Source: Candidatus Eiseniibacteriota bacterium
GTDB taxonomy: Bacteria; Eisenbacteria; RBG-16-71-46; CAIMUX01
Direction: 5' to 3'
DNA length: 64,000 nucleotides
Assembly (NCBI GenBank): GCA_020633975.1
Contig: JACKCR010000006.1
Coordinates: forward strand, 124,001 to 188,000
Position numbers and translations under genes: made by a program
Notes under the pieces: generated by a model
What the model was told of the DNA's origin: nothing
Database searches by the model: none
Seen by the model: the letters and a program-made list of their open reading frames with translations, nothing else
In this document: positions 17,290 to 25,770 of the stretch, piece by piece
Position numbering within the stretch: the stretch's first letter is position 1
Layout: each line of letters begins with the position of its first letter

Positions 17290-19635
17290 CTAGGCCCCGG
17301 CCTTCTCCAGCGCTGTCCTCAAACGAGCGAGTCGCGTGGCGCGGTCCCTGGCAAACCTCTCGATCCCTTCCATCAGGAATTCGGGCGAGAGATGCGCTTC
17401 CTCGATGACCTCGTCGATGTTCCCGCCCGTGCGCCAGCGGTTGTCGAAGTCACTCGTCATCGCGTACTCCTGGGCGATCTGGTGTGGGAACCAGTCGTAG
17501 CAGACGCGACGTGAACGGTTCGAGATGACCGTCGAGTCCACCCAGTCCTCCTCGGGGAGGATCCGCTCGCGGTAGGCCGCGTCCTGCATCTGGAAGAGCT
17601 GGGGCGAGATGATGGCGACGATCTTGACGTTCGGGCCGTCCTTCGCGAGTTGCGGCAGCAGCTTCACGACGTTCGCGGTGGTCGACGTTCCGGTGACGAG
17701 AAGCGTTCCCGCCTTGGGACGTCCCGCTTCGTAGTCGCGGATGAGGTAGGCACCCTTGGCCGCGGCGAAGTGCGAGTCCATGCCGAGCGCCTTCCGGTCC
17801 GGAATCTCGACGGGCGGGCGGGTGAGGTGAAGCGCAACGATCGGTGACTTCGTACGAAGCGCGGCCGCGATCACGACCGGGACTTCGTTGTACTCCCACG
17901 GATGGACGTCGATCACGTGACCGTCCGGGAACAGCTGCGTCACGCCCGTAGCGAAGACGCCGAAGTGGGTGCGGCTGTCGTCGGCCGTCTCGGGGCCGGA
18001 GTGTCCCGCTACCCAGATCACCTTTCCGAGCTGGATCGGCGAGTCCTGCGCCATCTGACTGAAGAGACGCATCGGACCGTACTTGAGGTAGGAGAACGAG
18101 CCGTAGGTGGAGCAGGCGGCGCCGAAGCCGTCGAACTCTTCGAGCGGGCGGTCCGACAGGTTGACGGTCGCGATTCCAACCGACATCCCTGCGTTCGCGA
18201 ACTCGGTGATCTCCTGAGGCAGGAGAGCGCCGTCGACGTTCTGGTTCCGGTCGAACCAACCCCAGCCTTCGGCGTCACCGAACCCCTTCGCGAAGCCCGA
18301 GATGTTCGTGGAGTCTGCGAGGTCTGCCGAGAGCGCGAGGAAGAGCGGACGTCCGTACTTCTTCTTGCCCCACGTGTTGCACCACGCACCCCACGTACCG
18401 AGAGCCTGACGGTTGGGTGCCTGCGAACCGGGCGCCAACCACATGTCCGCCGGATAGTTCTCGAAGTCGGTGAGTTCGGGATCCTTCCACGGGTTCCTGC
18501 CCAAGTCGATCCGCACCTTCGGATGATCCGTCGGCACGGAGTCGCCGATCGATGCGAGGCGGTCGGAGAGGTAGTCGACGAGCGCCTGATCCTGGTGCAT
18601 CACCTCGGCGACCTTACGGAAGTTCGCCTCGGCTTGCTTCCGGAACGCGTCCGGGTCTTCCGGGCGCGGCTTTCCGTAGCCTTCGAACTCGATGCCGTAC
18701 TTCTCCATGAACTCGGCTTTGGTCTGCCAATAGATCTCGCTGTTCGACTTGTGCGGTGCCCCGTGGCTCGCATAGTCGTACTTGAGATAGCCGCGTCCCT
18801 TCCGTGTCTTGAGCCAGCAGACGCGCGGACGGCTCTGCGGATTGTCACCGTGGATGCACTCGACGAGCGCGCGGTTGACGTGCTCCCAGCTCGAACCCTG
18901 CTCGGTTCCGACGACGCGCCACCCGTACGGGGCGAACCAGTCGTTCGGAGTTCCCGGGACGACAGACGACGCGGAGCGCTCGTCGATGCCGAAGTCGTTC
19001 CAGTCGATCACGTAGACCATGTTGTCGAGGCCGAGGCCCCAGGCGGAGTTGCGCGTCTCGTGCGTCGCACCGGTCGTGAGTCCACCTTCGCCTTCGAATG
19101 CGAATACGCGGACGTCGTTCGCGCCGGCGCGCTTCAGTGCCATGGCTGCCCCGGCGGCGGGCGGCGATCCGTGTCCCGAGGGACCGGTGTTGAACTTGAC
19201 GAAGAGCGTCTTCCCTTCCATCTCCGCGTGGCCCGGCAGTCCGCCCCGACGCCGGAAGGTCAGCAGGTCCTCCCAGAGCAGCGCGCGCTCGGAGAAGTCG
19301 TGGATGAGGTAGCGGCTGTCGCCCGTCTGGTCATGGCGACGACGCATCGCTTCGTTCAGGGCCGCAAGCGTGGAGTAGAGGAGCGGCGTACAGTGTCCGG
19401 CCACGAGGACGAACCGGTCGTTGAAACGCTTCTCGGGGTTCCGGATGTCCCAGCGCATCACGTCCCCGAGGAGGGTGGCGAGGAGTCCGTGGACTTTGGA
19501 GCGCGATCCGCCCGGGTGCCCGCTCTGGCGGTAGTTCAAGGTCATGTCGATGAACTGGTCGACGATGTCCTTGGTCTTCTCCCAATGTGCGAAGTGCTTC
19601 TCGTTCTCGTTCTCGATCTCTGTCGCTCGGCCCAT
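17290..19635 (-). CDS. Transketolase-like thiamine-diphosphate enzyme
   Basis: About 781 residues, longer than typical transketolase (about 660). The N-terminal part has the transketolase substrate/ThDP signature YRQSGHPGGSRSKVH and GPSGHGSPPAAGAA. The ThDP-Mg motif reads GEGG followed by WND about 30 residues later, where transketolases have GDG, so Asp is replaced by Glu. The central pyrimidine-binding domain and a C-terminal transketolase domain are recognisable. It would transfer two-carbon units in the pentose phosphate pathway if active; a divergent subfamily with another substrate is possible. ATG 19635 follows GGAGAG at 9 bp; GTG 19650, with AAAGGA, is an alternative adding five residues. 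It is the last minus-strand gene of its cluster, 247 bp from the OmpA-lipoprotein gene. Confidence 0.8.
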   Translation of the reverse strand: MGRATEIENENEKHFAHWEKTKDIVDQFIDMTLNYRQSGHPGGSRSKVHGLLATLLGDVMRWDIRNPEKRFNDRFVLVAGHCTPLLYSTLAALNEAMRRRHDQTGDSRYLIHDFSERALLWEDLLTFRRRGGLPGHAEMEGKTLFVKFNTGPSGHGSPPAAGAAMALKRAGANDVRVFAFEGEGGLTTGATHETRNSAWGLGLDNMVYVIDWNDFGIDERSASSVVPGTPNDWFAPYGWRVVGTEQGSSWEHVNRALVECIHGDNPQSRPRVCWLKTRKGRGYLKYDYASHGAPHKSNSEIYWQTKAEFMEKYGIEFEGYGKPRPEDPDAFRKQAEANFRKVAEVMHQDQALVDYLSDRLASIGDSVPTDHPKVRIDLGRNPWKDPELTDFENYPADMWLAPGSQAPNRQALGTWGAWCNTWGKKKYGRPLFLALSADLADSTNISGFAKGFGDAEGWGWFDRNQNVDGALLPQEITEFANAGMSVGIATVNLSDRPLEEFDGFGAACSTYGSFSYLKYGPMRLFSQMAQDSPIQLGKVIWVAGHSGPETADDSRTHFGVFATGVTQLFPDGHVIDVHPWEYNEVPVVIAAALRTKSPIVALHLTRPPVEIPDRKALGMDSHFAAAKGAYLIRDYEAGRPKAGTLLVTGTSTTANVVKLLPQLAKDGPNVKIVAIISPQLFQMQDAAYRERILPEEDWVDSTVISNRSRRVCYDWFPHQIAQEYAMTSDFDNRWRTGGNIDEVIEEAHLSPEFLMEGIERFARDRATRLARLRTALEKAGA

Positions 19636-19882
19636 GCTCTGACTCTCCACGGATGGTCCTTTCTCTGGCGGGACGACTGAGAACGATCCGTTCGGACGAC
19701 GGATCGGAGAGGCGATCCTCGAGGATTGGCCACAGGAGTGCCTCGATCGCTGAGGAGGATCGCATGGGGTAGGGGAGGGGTCAAGGAGCCGCCCCGCGGG
19801 GCTACGCGAGCCGGTTGGGCCGCGAGTCCTACATCTCTCGCCGGACGCGTCGGCTTGGTCCTGGTCGCGGTCTCGCCCTCCG

Positions 19883-20467
19883 CTACTGCGGAGGGTCGGG
19901 GATGACGAGGTCGACGCGTCGGTTCCTCTGCCTTCCTTCGGGCGAACTGTTCGGCGCTACGGGGAGGCTCTCGCCGAATCCTGCGCTCTGGACCTGGGAA
20001 GGTGCCATCCCGCTGTCGACGAGGAAGTCCCGGACGGCGAGGGCGCGGCGTTCGGAGAGGTCTTGGTTGTAGCTCTCGCTCCCGACGTCGTCCGTGTGGC
20101 CTTCGACTCGGATTTCGAGTGTGGGGTACTCCCGGAGCACCGCGGCCACTTGTTCCAAGGTCGAGATCGTTTCCGCTCGCAAGGTCGCCTTGTCGAAGTC
20201 GAAGAGGATGCCCGGGAGGCTCACGATGAGTCCGCGGGCTTCCTGGGTGACGGTCCGGTTGTCTCCTGCCAACTGGTCGGCCAACGACGGCCCCTGAGGT
20301 GCGGGAGACTTCGCACAGGACGCGAGGAGAAGAGCCATCCCCAAGACCGGGAGGAAGGCGCTCCTGGAGGCGGTCTGCGTGAACCGGCGTATCTCCGTGG
20401 ACCGGCGCACCTGCGTGGGTCGGTGTATCCGCTTGGGCCGGCGTAGCAAACGGGCGTGGATACTCAA
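19883..20467 (-). CDS. OmpA-family peptidoglycan-binding lipoprotein
   Basis: About 194 residues. The N-terminus is strongly basic and precedes a hydrophobic stretch and lipobox LLLASC, so Cys is lipidated. The C-terminal half is an OmpA/Pal domain, with FDFDKATLRAET, VEGHTDDVGSESYNQDLSERRA and GFGESLPVAPNSSPEGRQRNRRVDL including the Asp and Arg that bind diaminopimelate. It tethers the outer membrane to peptidoglycan. TTG 20467 is chosen because GAGGAGG lies nine bases upstream. GTG 20536 overlaps the upstream stop as GTGA but would add 23 residues ahead of the signal. The basic region is encoded by degenerate 18-bp repeats. It forms an operon with the preceding outer-membrane barrel gene. 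Confidence 0.88.
   Translation of the reverse strand: MSIHARLLRRPKRIHRPTQVRRSTEIRRFTQTASRSAFLPVLGMALLLASCAKSPAPQGPSLADQLAGDNRTVTQEARGLIVSLPGILFDFDKATLRAETISTLEQVAAVLREYPTLEIRVEGHTDDVGSESYNQDLSERRALAVRDFLVDSGMAPSQVQSAGFGESLPVAPNSSPEGRQRNRRVDLVIPDPPQ
20389..20460. repeat. Degenerate 18-bp tandem repeats in a signal-peptide region
   Basis: About four units of 18 bp, each resembling CCGGCGTATCTCCGTGGA, encode six-residue Arg-rich steps in the basic n-region of the OmpA lipoprotein signal peptide. The period keeps the reading frame. Confidence 0.6.
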
Positions 20468-20532
20468 GGGAAGCGCCTCCTCGACTCTACTAGAGTTGGA
20501 TTCCGAGTATAGCGGGGCGGTCCGGCGCCCGT

Positions 20533-21192
20533 TCACTTCTTCAGGAAGAACTGGATGCCGAGTTCGATGGTGAGTTCTTGCGCTGTGATGTCGTCACCTT
20601 GGATCGGGGCGGCGTCCGGATCGTCTGGGTTCTCCCGAGTCGGGCCGGGGAGATCGTACATCGTCTGGTACGCGACGCCGACGTCCAACCAAGGCCCAAG
20701 GCCGACGTCGAACTGCACCCCGAGTGCACCGTTCCATCCCAGCGCCCAGTGGGTGTCGCGCGAGTCGGAGTAGGTGGTTCCGGGGACCGTGATCGCGGTC
20801 CGGAAGAGATACGCGCCCGCTTGTCCGGAGGTGTAGACGATGAACTTGGTTCCGTAGAAGGAAAGCTGCGGACCGAGAGAGAGGCGGTAGTTCTGGCTCG
20901 TGGTCTCGGCCTGCAAGAACCCGATGCTCGGGCCGAAGTAGAGCGTCTCGAACTTCCGGCCGTAGGAGAGATAGGCGGCGTCTCCTCGGATCGAGAACAC
21001 GTCCGAGAGTTCGTAGTTTCCGCGGATCCCCAGTCCCCCGCCAACTCCGGAGACGTTCTGGAAGTCGTCCATGGGGACGGCGATCAGAAGGTGGGGGCCG
21101 ACCTGCCAAGGGTCTCGGCGTGCCTCGCACGGATCCGCGAGCAGCCAGACGGCGAGCGCCGCCGCGATGAGTCCCAATCCAAAGACGCGCAT
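20533..21192 (-). CDS. Outer-membrane beta-barrel protein
   Basis: This 219-residue protein has a signal peptide (about residues 1-25) and then alternating amphipathic strands typical of an 8-stranded barrel: LGIRGNYELSDVFSIRGD, SQNYRLSLGPQLSFYG, ALGVQFDVGLGPWLDVGV and a C-terminal strand ending in Phe-Phe-Leu-Lys-Lys. No enzymatic motif is seen. ATG 21192 has AGGAGG upstream. The stop overlaps a possible GTG of the OmpA lipoprotein, so both are co-transcribed and probably act together at the outer membrane. The ligand or role is unknown. Confidence 0.8.
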   Translation of the reverse strand: MRVFGLGLIAAALAVWLLADPCEARRDPWQVGPHLLIAVPMDDFQNVSGVGGGLGIRGNYELSDVFSIRGDAAYLSYGRKFETLYFGPSIGFLQAETTSQNYRLSLGPQLSFYGTKFIVYTSGQAGAYLFRTAITVPGTTYSDSRDTHWALGWNGALGVQFDVGLGPWLDVGVAYQTMYDLPGPTRENPDDPDAAPIQGDDITAQELTIELGIQFFLKK

Positions 21193-21316
21193 CCGATCCT
21201 CCTGCTCTCTCGCTTCCAGCCTTCTCCGATTGTGTCACGAAGTAAGGGTTCGTGCGATGGGGTCGTACGCTAGCGATCTGCCGGTTCCCGCGATGTGTCC
21301 TATGTCCCCGATCGGG

Positions 21317-21322
21317 TAGAGT
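21317..21322 (+). promoter_or_regulatory. Putative -10 element directly before the racemase ATG
   Basis: TAGAGT ends seven bases before ATG 21330 and no Shine-Dalgarno sequence is present, as expected for a leaderless transcript. The -35 is weak, so this rests mainly on the recurring pattern seen elsewhere in the window. Confidence 0.3.
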
Positions 21323-21329
21323 CCTGGCC

Positions 21330-22130
21330 ATGGAAACGATCGGAGTACTCGGAGGGTTCGGCCCGCAGGCGACCACGGTGTTCGAGGATCTGGTGCACGA
21401 GGAGGCTCGTCGCCTCCTGCCGCCACGCTTCAACCAAGGCTATCCGCCGATGGTCACGGTGCATCTCCGTCACGCTCCGGTTCTGCTCGAGAAGGGCGCC
21501 CCGCCGACAGGGCCGCTCCGGATCGACCCACGGGTGCTGGATGCCGCGAAGAAGCTCGGCGAGTGGGCGGACTTCCTCGTCGTCGTGGCGAACACGCCGC
21601 ATCTCTTCCTCGACGAGATCTCGGAGGCTGCAGGCCGGGACGTTCTCAGTATGGTCGAGGAGGTAGTCGCCGACCTGTCAGCGCGAGGGGTCGTGGCTTT
21701 GCGAGACGTTCAGGGTGAGGGTGGCGTTCCGTCTCCATCTGACGTTCCGTCTCCGCGAGACACCGGCGGTGGCGAGGCCGCGCGTCAGGCCGCGGACGAA
21801 CGTCCGATCGGGCTATTGGGCCTGGGAGTCCCCGAGGCGTACGTCCGCCGGTTCGCTCAGGAGTCGATCCAATGGATCGGCGTCCCGGACCTACTCCGGG
21901 CCGCTCTGGATGACGCGATTCTCAGAACCCTCGAGCTATCGACGACCGACGTGCATCGAGATGCCGCCTGGGAGGCGGTACGTTGGCTACGCGGTCAGGG
22001 GTGTCCGGCGATCGTTCTCGGCTGCACCGAGATTCCGCTTCTTTTGGGGGCGGAGGCCGACGCGCCGGACCTGATCGATCCGGGACGACTCCTGGCTGAA
22101 GCAGCGGTGCGGCGGGCGGTCGGCGCTTAG
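21330..22130 (+). CDS. Aspartate/glutamate racemase-family protein
   Basis: This 266-residue protein begins with the classic METIGVLGGFGPQAT. The second active-site Cys is present in VLGCTEIPLL (Cys232). The first is replaced: the strand reads VVVANTPHLF, with Ala87 where aspartate racemases have Cys in CNTAH. A two-base racemisation mechanism would therefore lack one base. YgeA-type members also lack this Cys and have altered specificity, so a different substrate or a one-base reaction is likely. A low-complexity PSPSDVPSP insert occurs near residue 135. ATG 21330 is clear from the N-terminal motif; frame-open sequence upstream is not family-like. Confidence 0.8.
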   Translation: METIGVLGGFGPQATTVFEDLVHEEARRLLPPRFNQGYPPMVTVHLRHAPVLLEKGAPPTGPLRIDPRVLDAAKKLGEWADFLVVVANTPHLFLDEISEAAGRDVLSMVEEVVADLSARGVVALRDVQGEGGVPSPSDVPSPRDTGGGEAARQAADERPIGLLGLGVPEAYVRRFAQESIQWIGVPDLLRAALDDAILRTLELSTTDVHRDAAWEAVRWLRGQGCPAIVLGCTEIPLLLGAEADAPDLIDPGRLLAEAAVRRAVGA

Positions 22131-22379
22131 GGCTACGGGCGGCGCTACGCTGCGAGGAATGACGGTTCGGAGCTCACGTTTCGTTCGGTGCCCCTCTGCT
22201 GCTGCTCCCAGCGCCCCAATCCACGCCATGTCAGTGATCTGGGCCCCTCGGAACGCATGGCGTTGGCGGGAGTTCCACTCTCCCCTGAGAAACACTTAGC
22301 CGATCCAGCGGGACTCTGCGCATCTAGGCATGACGCCAGTTCGCCCCCGAACCTCTACGAACTCACCAGGAGAGTGCAC

Positions 22380-24965
22380 GTGAAACCTCGTCCTCGTTCG
22401 AGCACCCGCGGTGTTCGCATCACGGCCAACGACTTTCTGGCCGGGAGTCGGATCGGCCTTCCGACCCTCCTCTTTACCGTTCTCTCTACCTTGTCCGTCG
22501 GCTTCGCAGCAACGGTCGCAGCCGCGACCAACACCGCGCCAGCGAACGTGCTGTTGATCGTGATGGACGACATCGGGGTGGATCAGGTCGGCGTCTACGA
22601 GGAAGCCTATGATCTGACAAACCACCCGGATCCCTGCACCCCCGAGCTCGATTCGTTTGCTCAGGGCGCGATGCGGTTCACGAATGCGTGGTCCAATCCG
22701 ATTTGTTCACCCACGCGGAGCCTCATCATGACCGGCGTTCCTGCGTGCCGAAGTGGGATAGGAATCGTGACGGGAGAGAATCACCCCGATAGTCCTGGGT
22801 TGGACCCGGACATGTACTCGATCGCGGACATGGTACGAGGCCTCTCGGGCGAATCTGCCGCGATCGGGAAGTGGCACCTCGCGCAAGACCCTGACACCGC
22901 AGACCCTAACGGCCCAGACCCTCAGTGGCCGTATCACCCGGTACCAGACCCCAGCGAGAACGACCCAGATGACGGACTCGGGTTTACGTACTTCCAGGGT
23001 TCGTTCGCCAACATCGGTGACTACTACGATTGGACCTACACGCAGATACTGGGTGGGACCGTGATCGAGGATCTCAACCACGACACGTACGCAACGACCC
23101 AGACTACGACCGATGCGTTGCAGATGTTCACCACGCTGGAGGACGAGTCGGGCGATCAACCATGGCTCCTCTACGTCGCATTCAACGCTTCGCACGCGCA
23201 GTTCCATTGTCCGGCATCGGGCGACTGTCCGGATGCCTGCACGTCCGAAACGAACTGGTGCGAGATCTGCGGCGAGTCGCCCAGCCAATGGGGACTGAAG
23301 GTCCAACAGACGCGAGCGATGACGCAGACGATGGATGCAGCGATCGGTCAGCTGATCGATGGTGCGCCGGAGAACACCGCGATCATCATCATTGGAGACA
23401 ACGGGACTCCGCGCGATGCGTCCAAAGACGCATTCGATCCCTTCCCGGGTACGGGCGGCGTCAGCCATGCTAAGGGCACCTTGTATCAGGGTGGGATCAA
23501 CGTTCCTCTCATCATCAAATCTCCCTTGGCGACCGGAAACAGCGGGGTCTGCAACCAGTTGGTGAGTGCCTCGGACCTATTCGCCACCGTAGCGCAGTTC
23601 CTGCAGGTGAATCCCCCTGCGAATCCTCAGCGGGACTCTTACTCCTTGGCCCGCTACACCGACGGTGCGTACTGTCACCCGTGCGTACCGATCGATCGCG
23701 AGTACGTCTACGCGGAGCGGTTCAACCCGAACTTCGCGCCGGTCAGTCCCGACGGTGGTGTCCCGGCGGAGTATGTCGCTACCTACCACTTCCGGGCTCT
23801 TCGCAACGCCACGCACAAGCTCATCGAGAAGCGCACGGGTACGGGCATCGTTCGCGAGTTCTACCGACTCTACGATGACGTGGTCGGAGGTCCGGCGCCG
23901 CAGGATCCGGCGGTGCTCGACGATCCCGACACCGGATTCAATCTCTCGAGCGCATTCGAGACCATGAACCTCCTGGACGAACCGAACTGGACGAGCGAGG
24001 ACATCGCGGCGTTCGAGGACCTGACCTGTGAGCTGGCGGATCACTATCCAGCCCTCCCGGTCGAGGGACTCGTCGTGTCGACCGCGGCCCTTACGGCCAC
24101 GCGATCCAACAGCGCTCCGATGGAGGGGTGTGACCCGACGGAGTGCACCGACAGCGAGATCACGGTGAGAGTCGATCACCCCGTCAGTCCCCTGGCCAAG
24201 GTTATCGATCGCGCCGTCCTCGAGTTCGACCTGAGACCGCTCGTGCTCGAAGCGAACCAGTCCATCGCATCGGCCACCCTCGAGGTGGAAATCATGGACC
24301 CGGCTGGATCCCCGACCACGGCCATCGCTGTGAAGCCGTACAGCCCCGCTTGCGGCGGCTCCTGCGACCCGCTCGGGGACCTGTGCGACTGTGCCGACGC
24401 GTTCGACGGTATCGCAGGGACGTCCTATGCGAACACTTCCGGGTGGAATCAGGTTGGTCTCAAGTCGATTCCACTGGGTGGCTCGATCACATCTGACATC
24501 GAAGCCGCTCTCTCGACCGGGACGTTCTCGTTGGCGCTCAAGATCCAGGGTGAGAACAATGCCGGCGATGACGGTGTATCGCTGTACCCGCTGGGTTGTG
24601 GAGCCACGCTACTGCCCCAACTCAAACTCACCTACGTGGGTGGCGGCACCGCGCTCCGCGAGGCCATTCCCGACGATCCAGAGCTCGTCGGAGTGGAGCC
24701 GAGCAACTTCCCGAACCCCTTCGGGTCGCACACCACGATCCACTACTCCGTCGCAGTTCCTGCACCGGTGTCGATCCGGATCTACAACGCTTCGGGGCAG
24801 CTCGTCAGAACCCTCGTGGATGACCAGACGCAGTCGGCGCGTGAGTACGCTGTGACCTGGGATGGAAGCAACAACGCGGGAAACAGCGTAGCGAGCGGAC
24901 TGTACTTCTATGAGGTGCGGGTGGGATCGAAGTCGACCTCCCGTCCGATGATGCTCATGCGTTAG
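22380..24965 (+). CDS. Secreted formylglycine-type sulfatase with FlgD-like C-terminal sorting domain
   Basis: About 861 residues. GTG 22380 has AGGAGA six bases upstream and starts a long signal peptide (hydrophobic core about residues 25-45). The sulfatase fold shows ANVLLIVMDDIG (metal Asp pair), the Cys-type active site CSPTRSLIMTG (Cys109, converted to formylglycine by a maturase), GKWH and GDNGTP. A Cys-rich segment follows. A beta-sandwich domain (about 580-770) precedes a C-terminal FlgD-Ig/type IX-like domain (NFPNPFGSHTTIHYS, then WDGSNNAG and SGLYFYEVRVG). It is probably exported to the cell surface to remove sulfate esters from polysaccharides; the substrate is unknown. A strong terminator follows 100 bp downstream. 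Confidence 0.9.
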   Translation: MKPRPRSSTRGVRITANDFLAGSRIGLPTLLFTVLSTLSVGFAATVAAATNTAPANVLLIVMDDIGVDQVGVYEEAYDLTNHPDPCTPELDSFAQGAMRFTNAWSNPICSPTRSLIMTGVPACRSGIGIVTGENHPDSPGLDPDMYSIADMVRGLSGESAAIGKWHLAQDPDTADPNGPDPQWPYHPVPDPSENDPDDGLGFTYFQGSFANIGDYYDWTYTQILGGTVIEDLNHDTYATTQTTTDALQMFTTLEDESGDQPWLLYVAFNASHAQFHCPASGDCPDACTSETNWCEICGESPSQWGLKVQQTRAMTQTMDAAIGQLIDGAPENTAIIIIGDNGTPRDASKDAFDPFPGTGGVSHAKGTLYQGGINVPLIIKSPLATGNSGVCNQLVSASDLFATVAQFLQVNPPANPQRDSYSLARYTDGAYCHPCVPIDREYVYAERFNPNFAPVSPDGGVPAEYVATYHFRALRNATHKLIEKRTGTGIVREFYRLYDDVVGGPAPQDPAVLDDPDTGFNLSSAFETMNLLDEPNWTSEDIAAFEDLTCELADHYPALPVEGLVVSTAALTATRSNSAPMEGCDPTECTDSEITVRVDHPVSPLAKVIDRAVLEFDLRPLVLEANQSIASATLEVEIMDPAGSPTTAIAVKPYSPACGGSCDPLGDLCDCADAFDGIAGTSYANTSGWNQVGLKSIPLGGSITSDIEAALSTGTFSLALKIQGENNAGDDGVSLYPLGCGATLLPQLKLTYVGGGTALREAIPDDPELVGVEPSNFPNPFGSHTTIHYSVAVPAPVSIRIYNASGQLVRTLVDDQTQSAREYAVTWDGSNNAGNSVASGLYFYEVRVGSKSTSRPMMLMR

Positions 24966-25066
24966 TGCGTTCAGAGCAGTCTCGACGGTTCAACTCTTTG
25001 CCTGCAGCTGGAGTTCGATCTCAGGATGATCGGTGAGCTGTCAGTGCTCCAGACCGGATAGCGAGG

Positions 25067-25094
25067 AGGCCCCGACGGCGTTCGGGGCCTTTTT
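25067..25094 (+). terminator. Strong Rho-independent terminator after the sulfatase gene
   Basis: AGGCCCCGA (25067-25075) pairs perfectly with TCGGGGCCT (25082-25090) across a six-base loop, followed by a run of T ending at 25094. This ends sulfatase transcription and isolates the repeat region and cytochrome gene downstream. Confidence 0.92.
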
Positions 25095-25182
25095 GCAGAG
25101 ATCGTACCCGGGGGGAGTGCGTGATCGGGAAATGGGGCTCGCCCTGCGTGGCAGAACCCGTTGCAGAGAGGCGCGGAGCGGG

Positions 25183-25651
25183 AATCTGTTCGGCTTTGCC
25201 CGCTACCGAGTGTGTGCGGTGCGTGATGCTGGCTCTACATCGTCCATTCGCAATGTCTGCGTCGTGAATGCTGGGAAGACATGCACCTGACACCATGTCG
25301 GCCACCCCGATGTCTGGTCGACCCTCCGCCTGTCCACGGCGTGTCACACCACCTGCACGACCCTACAGCGGCCGTTCCGGGTGTGGGATTCGGGGATGTT
25401 GCTCGTACATCGAGTGCGCACACTGTCTGCAGGGTGGATGTATGTCCAGCATCGCCAATCGCGATATGTGTGCGCCCCGACATGCTGGCCGTACTTCATG
25501 CGGACACACTGTCGTCATGCCGGCGGTTGGGTTTGCATCCGGGTGGATGCAATGCTGCAGTCCGGGATGCTGGGCGAACATCGCGGTCGTGTGCAGTCGT
25601 GGGGTCGGCATGCTGGCCAGCACGCGGCCCCACGACATCTCGTCCGGGCCC
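25183..25651. repeat. Array of about ten degenerate 42-44 bp tandem repeats
   Basis: Unit starts fall at about 25183, 25226, 25268, 25310, 25353, 25396, 25438, 25482, 25526, 25567 and 25610. Most units begin ATGCTGG and contain TACATCG near base 11 and CACACTGTCTGC near base 24. Adjacent units share roughly half to two-thirds of positions. Single-base length changes break any shared reading frame. Units read in the ATG frame give a weak 14-residue pattern (Met-Leu-x-x-His-Arg...Leu-Ser-Ala), so the array could be a decayed coding repeat. A spacing near 42 bp is four helical turns and would also suit a protein-binding array. It fills the 25.1-25.65 kb gap directly before the CRP/FNR-like site of the cytochrome gene. 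Confidence 0.65.
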
Positions 25652-25667
25652 TTGACTTTCGTCAAGG
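25650..25667. promoter_or_regulatory. CRP/FNR-family (DNR/NnrR/HcpR-like) palindromic site
   Basis: CCTTGAC and GTCAAGG are perfect 7-bp inverted arms around TTTC. The core TTGAC-N4-GTCAA matches operators of nitrogen-oxide-responsive CRP/FNR regulators. The centre is 112 bp before the HAO-like start codon. TTTATC at 25682-25687 could be a -10, placing the site near -36 to -41, the class II activator position. No such regulator is encoded in the window. Confidence 0.5.
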
Positions 25668-25770
25668 AGTCCGGCGCCCTGTTTATCGTCTTCTTCCCTT
25701 CGAACGGAACGAGCACCTTGCCGGTCGGCTTCGGAGCGCTCGCCGACCGGGAACCGAAGGGAGAGAAGCG

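Noticed and set aside
25183-25651. CRISPR array
   Set aside because: Units are contiguous and degenerate, without unique spacers or nearby cas genes.
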